In this document: one piece after another, positions 34,166 to 43,004 of the stretch
Numbering within the stretch: position 1 is the first letter of the stretch
Layout of the letters: every line of letters starts with the position of its first letter
Assembly (NCBI GenBank): GCA_016870355.1
Contig: VGBR01000006.1
Location: 98,671 to 162,670, forward strand
DNA from: Actinomycetota bacterium
GTDB lineage: Bacteria > Actinomycetota > Acidimicrobiia > IMCC26256 > PALSA-555
DNA length: 64,000 nucleotides
Reading direction: 5' to 3'
Program-made: the position numbers and the translations under genes
Notes under the pieces: model-generated
Told to the model about the DNA's origin: nothing
What the model saw: the letters and a program-made list of their open reading frames with translations, nothing else
The model's database searches: none

Positions 34166-34552
34166 TCATCTACTGAAGTACGGGTTGCTGATCTCTCTAT
34201 GTTCGCAGGTCAAGAGTGCCTGCACGAGCGAATCGAGGTTCTCGTGGGCGAGGGTGACGTGAGGCGTGCGGAACGTTGGCACGACGACCACTCCGAGAGC
34301 CTCGAGGGCCTGCCGTCGATAGATCACGACCGTCTCGAACCTCTCGAGGCGCGTTTCGCACAAGATCGCGATTTCGTCGTCGTCACGAGCCGCGAGGGCT
34401 GAGACGCCGAACCGGTCCCAGTCGCGGTAGCGGCGTCGGAATCGCGTGGCGTCCGCGCGCATGAGCTGCTCGTTGAGCTCGTCACCGCGGATGACCAGCG
34501 ATGCATCGTCCGGCAGTGGCCTTCGGCGGATTCGAGGGGAACGTTCGGGCAC
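34166..34552 (-). CDS. Conserved protein of unknown function (module partner A)
   Basis: A 128-residue protein with a basic N-terminus (PERSPRIRRRPLPDD), then LVIRGDELNEQLMRADA, RRRYRDWDRFGVSALAA, TRLERFETVVIYRR and, near the end, PHVTLAHENLDSLVQALLTCEHREISNPY. The alternating helical/strand pattern and the small coupled partner recall toxin-antitoxin pairs, but no toxin motif is identified. GTG at 34552 is preferred to TTG at 34561 because TACGTT lies 7 nt upstream. Confidence 0.65.
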   Translation of the reverse strand: MPERSPRIRRRPLPDDASLVIRGDELNEQLMRADATRFRRRYRDWDRFGVSALAARDDDEIAILCETRLERFETVVIYRRQALEALGVVVVPTFRTPHVTLAHENLDSLVQALLTCEHREISNPYFSR

Positions 34553-34559
34553 GCGAGGC

Positions 34560-34565
34560 AACGTA
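34560..34565 (-). promoter_or_regulatory. Leaderless -10 box TACGTT of the small two-gene module
   Basis: On the minus strand TACGTT stands 7 nt before the GTG at 34552. Confidence 0.45.
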
Positions 34566-34587
34566 CCGGCGCGGTGTGACAGGCTGA

Positions 34588-34788
34588 CGTCTCATCAACC
34601 GATCGCAATCGTGTCACGACGCCGAGCCCGAGCACAACCACGGTCAAGGGCACACGCATGGCCTCGTAGATCCGACGATCGTGCGCTCGCGCGCTGGCGT
34701 TCGGGCGGTGGCCTGGAGCCTCGCGGTGCTTGGTGCCACGGCGGTTCTGCAGGCGTTGGTGTTCGCGCTCTCGAGCTCGGTGGCAACC
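34588..34788 (+). pseudogene. Cation diffusion facilitator, N-terminal fragment
   Basis: The frame gives a His-rich stretch EPEHNHGQGHTHGLVDPTIV and then RSRAGVRAVAWSLAVLGATAVLQALVFALSSSVA, the N-terminus and first membrane helix of a CDF zinc/cobalt exporter. It stops resembling the family at 34788, where SVALLAD would be expected. A TGA at 34585 lies upstream in frame with no start between. The missing rest abuts the truncated methyltransferase. Confidence 0.6.
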
Positions 34789-34797
34789 TGCGGGCCG

Positions 34798-35115
34798 GTA
34801 GACGAGGCGGAACGTCTCGTCCACCTTGGTGGTGGCGATGTCACCGACCGTCGCCCCGATCGACGCCGCGTCCGGCTTCTCGCGCAGCTTGGCGATCATC
34901 GGCTCGGAGATGTCGATGCCGTGCACCCGCACCCCTCGCTCGGCGAGCGGCACCGCGACCCGGCCGGTCCCGATCCCGAGCTCCAGCGCGTCGCCGTCGC
35001 CCGCGAGCGCGGCGAGGAAGCCGACCGTCGGACCGAGGACGGCCGGATCGAACATGTCCGGCGCGCCGGCGTCGTACCCGGCCGCGACGGATTTGTCGAA
35101 GTGGATCTCTCGCAC
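34798..35115 (-). pseudogene. SAM-dependent methyltransferase, truncated at the C-terminus
   Basis: The N-terminal 106 residues are normal for a class I methyltransferase: FDKSVAAGYDAGAPDMFDP, LELGIGTGRVAVPLAERGVRVHGIDIS (SAM-binding loop and acidic end of beta-2), and VDETFRLVY. After Tyr the family normally continues into beta-4 (L.xxNTI); here it changes at once to unrelated sequence (RPAGCHRARERE). The second half of the domain is missing. The breakpoint coincides, within ~10 bp, with the end of the CDF fragment on the other strand. Confidence 0.7.
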
Positions 35116-35171
35116 CCGCCCACAGTGGCAGCCTCAGCGACCGGTGGTTCGAAGATTTCCTCGCGCTCGGC

Positions 35172-36662
35172 TCAGCCCCGCAGCTCCTCGCGCAGCACGC
35201 GGCGCAACAGCTTGCCGGTCTCGTTGTAGGGGAGCTCGGCGCGGAACTGGATGACCTGCGGCGTCTTCGTCGACCGCAGGCGCTGGCGCACCCACTCCTG
35301 CAGCTCGGCGTCGGTCACCGACGTGCCGTCCTCGAGCACCACCGCCGCAGCTACCGCTTCACCCCACTCCGGATCCGGGATGCCGACGACCGCGGCCTCG
35401 ACCACGGCCGGGTGCTCGGCGAGGGTGTCCTCGATCTCCCCAGGAGAGAGGTTCTCAGCGCCGCGCACGATCACATCGTCGAGGCGGCCGTCGAGATAGA
35501 GGAAGCCGTACTCGTCGAGTGATCCCGCGTCGTTCGTGCGGAACCACCCGTCATCGGTGAGAACGCTGCGGTCGACGTACTCGCCGGCCACTTGCTCGCC
35601 GCGCACGTAGATCTCGCCGACCACTCCCGCCTCGCAGCACTCACCGTCGGGGTCACGGATCTCGAGCTCGATGGTGTCGAGCGGACGACCGACCGATCCC
35701 AACCGCCGACGTACCGCGTCGTCGGCGCTCGTCGCTGCCTCGCGATGGTCGTCGGGTGTGAGCACGGCGATCGTCGAGCTCGTCTCGGTCAGCCCGTAGG
35801 CGTTGACCCAGTTCACGTCGGGGAGCTGCTGCATCGCCCGTTCGATGACGTCGCGCGGCATGCGGCCGCCGCCGTAGGAGACATGTCGCAGCGATTCGAG
35901 GGTGCGCGCCTGGTCTTCCATCGTGCGCAGGATGCGTCCGAGCATCGTCGGCACGACCATCGCCTGGGTGATCGCCTCTTCGGCCGCAAGCGCCACCCAC
36001 CGCTCCGCTTCGAACTCGGAGAGGTACACGATCCGTCGTCCCGCGTAGACCGAGCTGAGGATCGCAGACACACCGGCAACGTGGTACGCCGGCACACTGA
36101 CGAGCTGCGCGTCACCCTCGTCAGCACCGAGGAACTCGACGGTGCTGATCACATACGACGTGAGATGCCGGTGACGCAGCACCGCGGCCTTGGGCTCGCC
36201 CGTCGTGCCGCTGGTGAACAGCAGGATCGCAATGGCTTCGGGATCCACAAAGTCGGGTTGACCGGTTGCGCCACCATCGGTCGCTTGCGCCACGAAGTCG
36301 TCACGTGTGATCACTTCGATGCCGTCGACGCCTACGACAGGCGCAGTCATCTCGGCACCGACGACGACCACCGCCGGCGCCAGGCGCGCCAGGATCGACC
36401 CCAGCTGGTCGTCGGTCAGCCGGTAGTTCACTGGTGCGAACGGCAGTCCCGCGCTCGCGGCGCCGAACAACGCCAGTGGGACGGCGTTCGAGTTCACGTC
36501 GAGCATCGCAACTCGCTCCGCACCGGTCGCCTTGAAGAGCTCGGCCGCTCGGCGCGCCCCGGCCAGCAACCCGGCCGCGGTCACCCCGTCGGCCCGCGAC
36601 CCGACGACGACTCGATCGGGGGCTCCTTCGGCGGTCATCTCGAGCAGCATCGAGAGGTTCAT
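35172..36662 (-). CDS. AMP-dependent acyl-CoA ligase (FadD-like)
   Basis: A 496-residue adenylate-forming enzyme: LLFTSGTTGEPKAAVLRH (P-loop), NAYGLTETSST, RTNDAGSLDEYGFLYLDGR, hinge DDVIVRGAENLSPGEIE and the lysine in YNETGKLLRRVLREE. All core motifs are intact. The ATG at 36662 fits the usual MNLSMLLEM opening better than the GTG three codons upstream. It is divergent from the ABC importer at 36795. The acid substrate is not evident. Confidence 0.9.
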   Translation of the reverse strand: MNLSMLLEMTAEGAPDRVVVGSRADGVTAAGLLAGARRAAELFKATGAERVAMLDVNSNAVPLALFGAASAGLPFAPVNYRLTDDQLGSILARLAPAVVVVGAEMTAPVVGVDGIEVITRDDFVAQATDGGATGQPDFVDPEAIAILLFTSGTTGEPKAAVLRHRHLTSYVISTVEFLGADEGDAQLVSVPAYHVAGVSAILSSVYAGRRIVYLSEFEAERWVALAAEEAITQAMVVPTMLGRILRTMEDQARTLESLRHVSYGGGRMPRDVIERAMQQLPDVNWVNAYGLTETSSTIAVLTPDDHREAATSADDAVRRRLGSVGRPLDTIELEIRDPDGECCEAGVVGEIYVRGEQVAGEYVDRSVLTDDGWFRTNDAGSLDEYGFLYLDGRLDDVIVRGAENLSPGEIEDTLAEHPAVVEAAVVGIPDPEWGEAVAAAVVLEDGTSVTDAELQEWVRQRLRSTKTPQVIQFRAELPYNETGKLLRRVLREELRG

Positions 36663-36794
36663 GGCCCGCACAGTGTGTCGTGGCGGAGCACCCCTCCGGC
36701 CAACCGCGCCAGGAGTGAGGTTTGTGAACGAGGGTTCGCGGCTAGGTTCCCTTCCGCCTTCGGCGCCTCGAGACGCCCGACTCAGGGGGGAACG

Positions 36795-38405
36795 ATGAGA
36801 CTTCGTCGTCGACTCGTGCTGACGATGTCGCTAGCACTTGTGGCCGCATCGGCCGTCGCGATCGGCGCGCCGCCCGCGAGCGGTGGCGGTTCCGGCGACA
36901 ACATCCTCCGCTACGGGGTCGAGGCCGAGGCCGACGGGCTGAACCCTACGGCGAACCGGTTCGCCGCCGCCGGCTACATGATGGCCAACGCGGTCTACGA
37001 CCCACTCTTCCGGCTCGGGAAGGACCGGGAGTTCCATCCCTGGCTCGCCGAGTCGGCGACGCCCAACGAAGACTTCACGACCTGGGACATCAAGCTGCGG
37101 TCCGATGTCACCTTCCACGACGGCACGCCGCTCACCTCTGAGGCGCTCGTCGTCAACTTGCAAGAGCAACTCGCCGATCCGCTCATCAGCTTGGCGATCA
37201 ACGACTTCTTCGATCCTGACAACCCGATCGAGGTCGTCGACGAGCTCACCGCTCGCTACAACATGGCCGGCCCCAACGCGCACATCGAGCAGTACTTTGT
37301 GTCCCAGATCGGCTACATCGCGTCACCGACCTACATCGAGGCGGCGAAGGCCAACCCCGACCTGAACCAGGAGCCGGTCGGCACGGGCCCGTTCGTGTTC
37401 GAGAGCCGCACGCAGGACTCGTCGACGACTTTCGTGCGCAACGACGACTACTGGGCCGGTGACGTCAAGCTCGACGGGATCGAGTTCGTGATCCAGACCG
37501 ACCCGGCGCGCCGCGCCGACCAGCTGCTCGCGGACGAGCTCGACATGATGCACACGAGCGACTTCGGGACCATCGATCTGCTGCGCGGTGAGGATGTGCA
37601 GACGATCGAGCAGGGAACCGCTGAAGAGGGCTTCGCCCTGATCAACACGCAGGCGCCACCGTTCGACGACGTACGCGCCCGCAAGGCGCTCGCCCTCGCG
37701 ACGCCGAGGAAGAACTACCTCCAGATCATCGGCAAGGGCGTCGCCGAACCGGCCGACAGCATGTTCCATCCGTCGTCGCCGTTCTCGAACCCCGACGTGA
37801 AGCAGGAAGCCGACAAGCCCGCAGCCGCGAAGAAGCTCGCGGCCGAGTACTGCGCGGACGTCCCGGAGAACTGCGAAGGCGACAAGATCAAGTTCACCTT
37901 CAAGTACACAGGGCCGAGCGAGATCCTCGAGCTCACCGCCGATGTGCTGATCGACGGCTGGGATGCCGCATTTGTCGTCGAGCGCGCCCAAGAGCTCCAG
38001 GACGACTACGTCTTGCACGTGGCGACGGGTGACTACCAGGTCGTCGCGTGGCGGCAGTTCGGCGCCGACGACCCCGACGGTGACTTCACCTGGATCGACT
38101 GCCGGAACGCAGGTGAGCCCGGCTCCTTGTCGATCACGTGGTCACGGTTCTGCAACGAGGAGATCCAGGCGCTGGGCCAAGAGCAGCGGGCATCAGCCGA
38201 GCAAAGCGTGCAAGTCGAGAACTGGCAGACGATCTCGGAGATCCTCAACGAGGAGTACGTGTACATCTTCTTGAGCCACACGATCTGGCAGATCGCGGCC
38301 AGCAACGACGTGAAGAACCCGGTCTTCACGAAGCTGGCCGACGGCGGACGCTCGGTGCTCGGCAACGGTGTGCACTCCGTGTGGCAGATCTCGCTGAAGG
38401 GCTGA
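36795..38405 (+). CDS. Peptide/nickel-type ABC transporter substrate-binding protein
   Basis: A 536-residue cluster C binding protein (SBP family 5). Signal peptide MRLRRRLVLTMSLALVAAS with an Ala-rich cleavage region, no lipobox. Then ILRYGVEAEADGLNPTANRF, TWDIKLRSDVTFHDGTPLTSEALV and GTGPFVFESR, the standard motifs. A strong AGGGGGG ribosome site is 4 bp before the ATG. It is followed by two permease genes; no ATPase is encoded in the window. Confidence 0.9.
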   Translation: MRLRRRLVLTMSLALVAASAVAIGAPPASGGGSGDNILRYGVEAEADGLNPTANRFAAAGYMMANAVYDPLFRLGKDREFHPWLAESATPNEDFTTWDIKLRSDVTFHDGTPLTSEALVVNLQEQLADPLISLAINDFFDPDNPIEVVDELTARYNMAGPNAHIEQYFVSQIGYIASPTYIEAAKANPDLNQEPVGTGPFVFESRTQDSSTTFVRNDDYWAGDVKLDGIEFVIQTDPARRADQLLADELDMMHTSDFGTIDLLRGEDVQTIEQGTAEEGFALINTQAPPFDDVRARKALALATPRKNYLQIIGKGVAEPADSMFHPSSPFSNPDVKQEADKPAAAKKLAAEYCADVPENCEGDKIKFTFKYTGPSEILELTADVLIDGWDAAFVVERAQELQDDYVLHVATGDYQVVAWRQFGADDPDGDFTWIDCRNAGEPGSLSITWSRFCNEEIQALGQEQRASAEQSVQVENWQTISEILNEEYVYIFLSHTIWQIAASNDVKNPVFTKLADGGRSVLGNGVHSVWQISLKG

Positions 38406-38439
38406 CCGCGTCGCGCACACCTGAACGCGGCTGACGCCG

Positions 38440-39381
38440 ATGCGATATCTGCTCCGGAGAGCCGCGCATTTGGTCGCGGTTCTGTTCGCGGTCTCGTTCA
38501 TCACGTTCATCTCGATGAACCTGCTCGGCGATCCGCTGAAGTCGATCCTCGGGCCCTTGTACGCCGACAAGCAGGTTCGCGAGGAGGCCCGCGCGGAGCT
38601 GCATCTCGAGGGGTCCGTGCCCGAGCGCTACGTCGAGTGGGTTGCGGACGCCGTCCAGGGTGACTTCGGCCGGTCCTACAACACGAGGGAGACGGTGAGC
38701 GCGGTGATCGGCGAGCGGCTGCCCGTGTCCTTGATGCTGATGGTCTATGCCCAGGTGCTCGCCTTGTTGATCGCGGTGCCCGTCGCCGTGGCCGCCGCGT
38801 ACCGCGCTGACCGAGCGTTCGACCGAATGTCCACAGCCGCATCGTTCGTGTTCATCTCGGTGCCGGGCTTCGCGTCCGCCGTGATCTTCTTGTATGCCTT
38901 TGCGGTGCGCAATGACCTGTTTCCGGCGCGCTATCTCGATGACTCGTTCTTCGATCGTTTGTACTCGATGTTCCTGCCAGCACTGGCTCTGGCGCTCCCG
39001 CTCGGCGCGGTGTACATGCGGGTGCTCCGCAACGACATGGTGAACACGCTGCAAGAGGACTTTGTGATGTTCGCGAGGAGCAAGGGGATCTCCACGTTCC
39101 GGATCCTCACTCGACATGCACTCCGGCCGTCCTCGATCTCATTGATGACGGTGGTCGGCATTCAGATTGGGGCCCTGCTCGCGGGAGCGCTCGTCGTCGA
39201 GACGATCTTCTCCATTCCGGGTCTGGGCATGCAGATCGTCCGCTCGATCCTCCAGAACGACTACGTGGTGATCCAAGCCGTCGTCCTCGTGCTTGCGGTG
39301 ACCTATGTCGTTGTCAACTTCTTCGTCGACGCGCTCCACGGCGTGCTCGACCCACGGATCCGTGCAGCTCGCGCCCTCTGA
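38440..39381 (+). CDS. Peptide/nickel-type ABC transporter permease (DppB-like)
   Basis: A 313-residue inner-membrane permease. N-terminal helix with LLRRAAHLVAVLFAVSFITF, then GSVPERYVEWVADAVQGDFGRSY and the EAA-loop region MVNTLQEDFVMFARSKGISTFRI...HALRP. Six helices are expected. It overlaps the second permease gene by 20 bp. Confidence 0.9.
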   Translation: MRYLLRRAAHLVAVLFAVSFITFISMNLLGDPLKSILGPLYADKQVREEARAELHLEGSVPERYVEWVADAVQGDFGRSYNTRETVSAVIGERLPVSLMLMVYAQVLALLIAVPVAVAAAYRADRAFDRMSTAASFVFISVPGFASAVIFLYAFAVRNDLFPARYLDDSFFDRLYSMFLPALALALPLGAVYMRVLRNDMVNTLQEDFVMFARSKGISTFRILTRHALRPSSISLMTVVGIQIGALLAGALVVETIFSIPGLGMQIVRSILQNDYVVIQAVVLVLAVTYVVVNFFVDALHGVLDPRIRAARAL

Positions 39382-40240
39382 GCTCGTCGACACCCTCGAC
39401 GCGCCGGTGCGTCGGCGGCTCGGGTTCGCGTTCTGGCTCGCCGTGGCCTGGATCGTGCTGGTCATCGGGTTGGCGGTGCTCGCTCCTGTGCTCCGGCTCG
39501 CCGATCCGGACAAGATCCTCCACGGACAGCCCGGCGAGGGACTGCTGAGCGGGCGCAACTGGCTGGGGACGGACGACGCCGGCCGCGATCTCTTGTCCCG
39601 CACGATCTGGGGTTCGCGCGTCTCGCTGCTCATCGGGTTCGCGTCGGTGGCGATCGGTTTCGTCGTCGGCGGCCTGACCGGCATGATCGCCGGCTACCGC
39701 AGGGGTTGGCTCGAGCGCATCGTGGTCGGTGCGTACGACGTGATGCTGGCGTTCCCGTCGCTCGTGCTCGCGCTCTTGTTGCTCACCTTCCTCGGCCGGG
39801 ACCTCGGAATCGTCCTCCTCGTCATCGGCGTGCTCTCCATCGCCCCGATCGGAAGGCTGGCGCGAGCCAACACGGTCGCGATCGCGAGCCGCGAGTTCGT
39901 GCTCGCCGCTCGAGCTCTCGGTGCCACTGCGGCTCGGACCATGCGCCGCGAGATCCTGCCCAACGTCGTCTTCGCGTTGGGTGGCCTCGCGCTCCTTGGC
40001 TCTGCCATCGCGATCATCGCCGAGGGCGGGCTCGCGTACCTTGGGCTCAGTGTGAAGGATCCGACGTTGACGTGGGGCAAGCTCATCTCGAGCGGCTCGT
40101 CGGGCTCGATCCTCCGTGACTACCCGCTCGCCGCGTTCGTACCGATCATGCACCTTCTCCTGACCGTGTTCTCGGTCAACTTCATCGGTGACCGCCTCCG
40201 CCAGCACTTCCAGACGCGCGAAGGCCTCAGCGCGGGCTAG
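39362..40240 (+). CDS. Peptide/nickel-type ABC transporter permease (DppC-like)
   Basis: A 292-residue partner permease: WLGTDDAGRDLLSRTIWGSRVSLLIGF, RREILPNV (EAA-loop end), AEGGLAYLGLSVKDP and a final helix. The GTG at 39362 is favoured because the protein then starts with the usual short cytoplasmic segment. Its TAG stop shares the palindrome CTAG with the stop of the convergent DUF1996 gene. The ATPases (DppD/F) must be supplied from elsewhere in the genome. Confidence 0.9.
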   Translation: MQLAPSELVDTLDAPVRRRLGFAFWLAVAWIVLVIGLAVLAPVLRLADPDKILHGQPGEGLLSGRNWLGTDDAGRDLLSRTIWGSRVSLLIGFASVAIGFVVGGLTGMIAGYRRGWLERIVVGAYDVMLAFPSLVLALLLLTFLGRDLGIVLLVIGVLSIAPIGRLARANTVAIASREFVLAARALGATAARTMRREILPNVVFALGGLALLGSAIAIIAEGGLAYLGLSVKDPTLTWGKLISSGSSGSILRDYPLAAFVPIMHLLLTVFSVNFIGDRLRQHFQTREGLSAG

Positions 40241-41073
40241 CCGGGCGTGCCGTCCGGCTTGCAGGAGATGCCCGCGTTGATGCAGCTCGTGACCCGGGAT
40301 TCGAGCACGGTCTGGTCCCACGCGTTGAAGAAGTCGGCGTGCATCGTGAGGGTGCTTCCCGACGACAGCGTCGCGTTCGGTCCGCCGACCGTGGGATAGC
40401 GGATGAAGGCCTGGATCGCTGGGAGCACGACCGGGTGCGAGGCCGGGCACACGCCCTTCCAGTCGCTGTACGCGACGTGCGACTTGTGGTCGGCGCTGTC
40501 GAGGTTCACACCGTCCCAGCAGTTCGCGAAGTTGACGACCACCTTCAGCTGGGAGCCGGCGGGACACGTGGGAACCGTGGCGGACGGCGTGGCGGCGCCG
40601 CTCGTGCAGCCCCAGTGGGTGATCCCCGTCTGCGGGTCGTGCGCATGTTGGTCACCCGCGATCATCCGGAAGTTGGGCGGGAACGCGGTCACTGACTGGT
40701 AGGTCTGCGACTTGCCCCGGTAGTAGAAGGTCGCAGCCTGCGGGGGGATCGGGGTCCCGTTGATGAGCAGGGCCGGCACCCAGTAGGCCGCCAGATCGGC
40801 CGCCGGCTGGCAGGTCGTGCCGGGAGCAGCCCGCAGCGAGGCATACGTGGACGCCGCGTTCGTGGTCACGTTGCCGAAGAAGTGGTGGAGGTGCGCGGCG
40901 CCAGGAACGCCGGGAAACACGATCGGGTCGTCGGCCAGCGCGTGGCTGAAGGTGCAGAACGATTGGAACTTGGCGTCGAGCGGCGGAGGCTTCGGAGGTG
41001 CCGGCGGCGCTGGGGGCTTGCACGCGGCCGCGACGAGTGCCAGGGAGAGGACCAGAAGAGCTGCTCTGCGCAT
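40237..41073 (-). CDS. DUF1996 lipoprotein
   Basis: A 278-residue exported protein. The N-terminus MRRAALLVLSLALVAAAC is a lipoprotein signal with the lipobox Cys at residue 18; a Pro/Lys-rich linker follows (KPPAPPAPPKPPP). The body has the DUF1996 signature, including AAHLHHFFGN, QHAHDPQTG, NFANCWDG and SHPVVLP. Cys residues suggest disulfides. The family is unassigned functionally; it is common in actinobacteria and fungi. The preceding Shine-Dalgarno (CAAGGG) decides the ATG at 41073. Confidence 0.88.
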   Translation of the reverse strand: MRRAALLVLSLALVAAACKPPAPPAPPKPPPLDAKFQSFCTFSHALADDPIVFPGVPGAAHLHHFFGNVTTNAASTYASLRAAPGTTCQPAADLAAYWVPALLINGTPIPPQAATFYYRGKSQTYQSVTAFPPNFRMIAGDQHAHDPQTGITHWGCTSGAATPSATVPTCPAGSQLKVVVNFANCWDGVNLDSADHKSHVAYSDWKGVCPASHPVVLPAIQAFIRYPTVGGPNATLSSGSTLTMHADFFNAWDQTVLESRVTSCINAGISCKPDGTPG

Positions 41074-41179
41074 GAGTTGTCCCTTGCTCGTGCCCCCCCC
41101 GCCGTGATCGAGGTTTGTATCGGCCGCAGGGGGCCCCGATCTTGAGCCGCTCGGGCACGTTGGCAGCAATGGCCTGTCC

Positions 41180-41185
41180 TACGAT
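41180..41185 (+). promoter_or_regulatory. Leaderless -10 box TACGAT
   Basis: TACGAT ends 6 nt before the GTG at 41192. Confidence 0.45.
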
Positions 41186-41191
41186 GACGAC

Positions 41192-41401
41192 GTGCGCACC
41201 GACGTCGTCGTGCGCCGCGTCGTCATCGCGGTGCAGGTGGCGGTGGGAGTGGCTGCGGCGACGATCGCCTGGGAGTGGACCGGCTTGGCAGCCGCACTCG
41301 CGCTGGTCGCCGTCGGCATCGCGCTCATCCGGGCTTCACTCCGGAGCGAGACCGAAGCCATGCGCTCCCACTTCGAGCCCCCGGTGCCAGTCCGCTCCTG
41401 A
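41192..41401 (+). CDS. Small membrane protein, unknown function
   Basis: A 69-residue protein with two probable membrane helices (VVIAVQVAVGVAAATIAWEW and LAAALALVAVGIALI) and a charged C-terminus. No family is recognised. A leaderless -10 box upstream and its convergence with the UGSC gene (8 bp between stops) support it as a real gene. Confidence 0.6.
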   Translation: MRTDVVVRRVVIAVQVAVGVAAATIAWEWTGLAAALALVAVGIALIRASLRSETEAMRSHFEPPVPVRS

Positions 41402-41409
41402 ACAGGGAG

Positions 41410-41946
41410 TCAGCTGGTGAGAAGCGAAATCACCTCATCGACCGCGGCGTCGGCCCAGGCGAGGATCGTGTCATCATCGCTGCCACCGAGCGGATGGGGG
41501 AACACTGCGACGCGCGCCTCGGGGACGCCGTAGCCCGCAGCGACCCGACGGGTGAGATCGACGAAGTGCGTCGTGGTCGCGACGACGGTCGGGATGCCGA
41601 GCTGCTCCAGCTGGATCGTGTCGTGCACGCTCCACGACGTGCAGCTCCCGCAGTCGGCTGAGCCCGTCAGCACGATGTCGCACTCCGCCTCGAGCTGTTC
41701 CATCACACCAGGAGTGCACGGCGTCGCGGCGTTGCCACCCTGCCCTTTTTCCGTCACCAGCGTGACCCGAGCACCAGTGCGCGCCGCGAGCTGCTCGCCA
41801 ACTCGCGTCAGCAGCAGCCCTGCATTGGGCTTGCCGTTGTCGAGCACACCCACTCGCGCGCCACTGAGCACTGCCCGCGGGGGAGCGAGCAACGCGGGTG
41901 CCGGCGCGGCTTCACCGTCGGGGGCGTAGACCTTGATCGTCGTCAT
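41410..41946 (-). CDS. UGSC-family protein, copy A (CGSC motif)
   Basis: A 178-residue soluble protein of the UGSC (seleno)protein family. The signature reads SADCGSCTSWSVHDTIQLEQ near residue 95; the first position, Sec in some homologues, is an ordinary TGC Cys here. Other blocks are ARVGVLDNGKPNAGLLL, VTLVTEKGQGG and GIPTVVATTTHFVDLTR. The two Cys in CxxC spacing suggest redox or thiol chemistry; no reaction is established to my knowledge. It overlaps the partner gene (41943) by 4 bp. Confidence 0.82.
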   Translation of the reverse strand: MTTIKVYAPDGEAAPAPALLAPPRAVLSGARVGVLDNGKPNAGLLLTRVGEQLAARTGARVTLVTEKGQGGNAATPCTPGVMEQLEAECDIVLTGSADCGSCTSWSVHDTIQLEQLGIPTVVATTTHFVDLTRRVAAGYGVPEARVAVFPHPLGGSDDDTILAWADAAVDEVISLLTS

Positions 41947-43004
41947 GGCTCCACCGGCAGGGTGACCGAGGTCGTCATGCCCCAGCTCGGCACCACGCAG
42001 CTGTGCTTGCCGGGTCCACCGACGACCATGACCCGGATGTTGTCGGGGTGCCCGGTCATCGGCAGCAGCGAGTCGTCGTCGACGGCATCCATCCATGGGA
42101 ACCACGCACGGCTTTCGAACTGCTGACGGAAGAGCCCGGCCGGCATCCGCGCCCGCTCGAACAGCGTGGTGGCAACGTCGCGCCGGCTCCACCCCGCAGC
42201 AGCGATCGTCGCCGCATGCTCGGGGCCAAGCAGGATGAAGTACTCGCCGTACGCGATGCAGGCGTTGTTCTGACCAAGCGACGTCATCGTCGAGGCGATC
42301 TTGTCGAGGACCGGCCCAGGTGTGCCGGCTTCCATGTCGTGCACGTTGTGCGGGTTCTCGCCGCAATGGATGGTGATCGCCGACGACGCAGTGACACCGC
42401 GCGAGCGGGGATACGACTCCCACGGGCTCTCGGCGAGGTTCTCGGCGACGCAATACGAGTACTTCGATGGCTGCCCGTGCTGTGCGGCATCACCGTCGCC
42501 AGGACGCGCGCCCGCTACGTGCAAGAGAATGAGGCGCACGGCCCGACCAACGGTGGCGTTGGCCCGGTTGCCGGGACCGAACGCGCCGATCCCGGCGTTG
42601 AAGCCGCAGCGCTGCGCGATCTCGCCGTGCACGACGAGCAGTGGTGCAACCGGGTGAGTGGTGGCGTTCACACCGCGAAGGTTGAGCTCGGGGCGGGCGA
42701 GGGCCTTCGCGGCAGTCACCAGCACCGGCATCACATCGGGCACGCAGCCAGCGAGGACGGCGTTGACGGCGATGATGCGCCGGGTCACCTTGCCGAAGCG
42801 TGGCGCCAGGTGCGCGAGCACTTCGTCGGGATCCCCCTGGGTCGCTGCGAGCATGGCGTCGACCCGCTCCGCGGTCGGCGCAACCAGGGGAAGGCCGTCG
42901 CCCCAGCCGTGGGCGGCGAAGAGGTCCATCAACGCGTCCGGCGAGTCGTCGACCTCGAGGAGGTCTGCGATCCCGGCTCGGGCAGAGAGACTTGTGTTCG
43001 ACAT
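41943..43004 (-). CDS. UGSC-partner protein, copy A (unknown function)
   Basis: A 353-residue soluble protein of no recognised enzyme class. It shares with copy B (44501-45565) the motifs GWGDGLPLVAPT, INAVLAGC, NATVGRAVRLILLHVAG, GQPSKYSYC and a PSWG/PSFG-like C-terminus. One Cys in AGC and one in SYC are common to both copies, so they are candidates for catalysis or metal binding. The ATG at 43004 is chosen; it is preceded by TTAGAGT and a palindrome. Translation is coupled to the UGSC gene. Confidence 0.7.
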   Translation of the reverse strand: MSNTSLSARAGIADLLEVDDSPDALMDLFAAHGWGDGLPLVAPTAERVDAMLAATQGDPDEVLAHLAPRFGKVTRRIIAVNAVLAGCVPDVMPVLVTAAKALARPELNLRGVNATTHPVAPLLVVHGEIAQRCGFNAGIGAFGPGNRANATVGRAVRLILLHVAGARPGDGDAAQHGQPSKYSYCVAENLAESPWESYPRSRGVTASSAITIHCGENPHNVHDMEAGTPGPVLDKIASTMTSLGQNNACIAYGEYFILLGPEHAATIAAAGWSRRDVATTLFERARMPAGLFRQQFESRAWFPWMDAVDDDSLLPMTGHPDNIRVMVVGGPGKHSCVVPSWGMTTSVTLPVEP

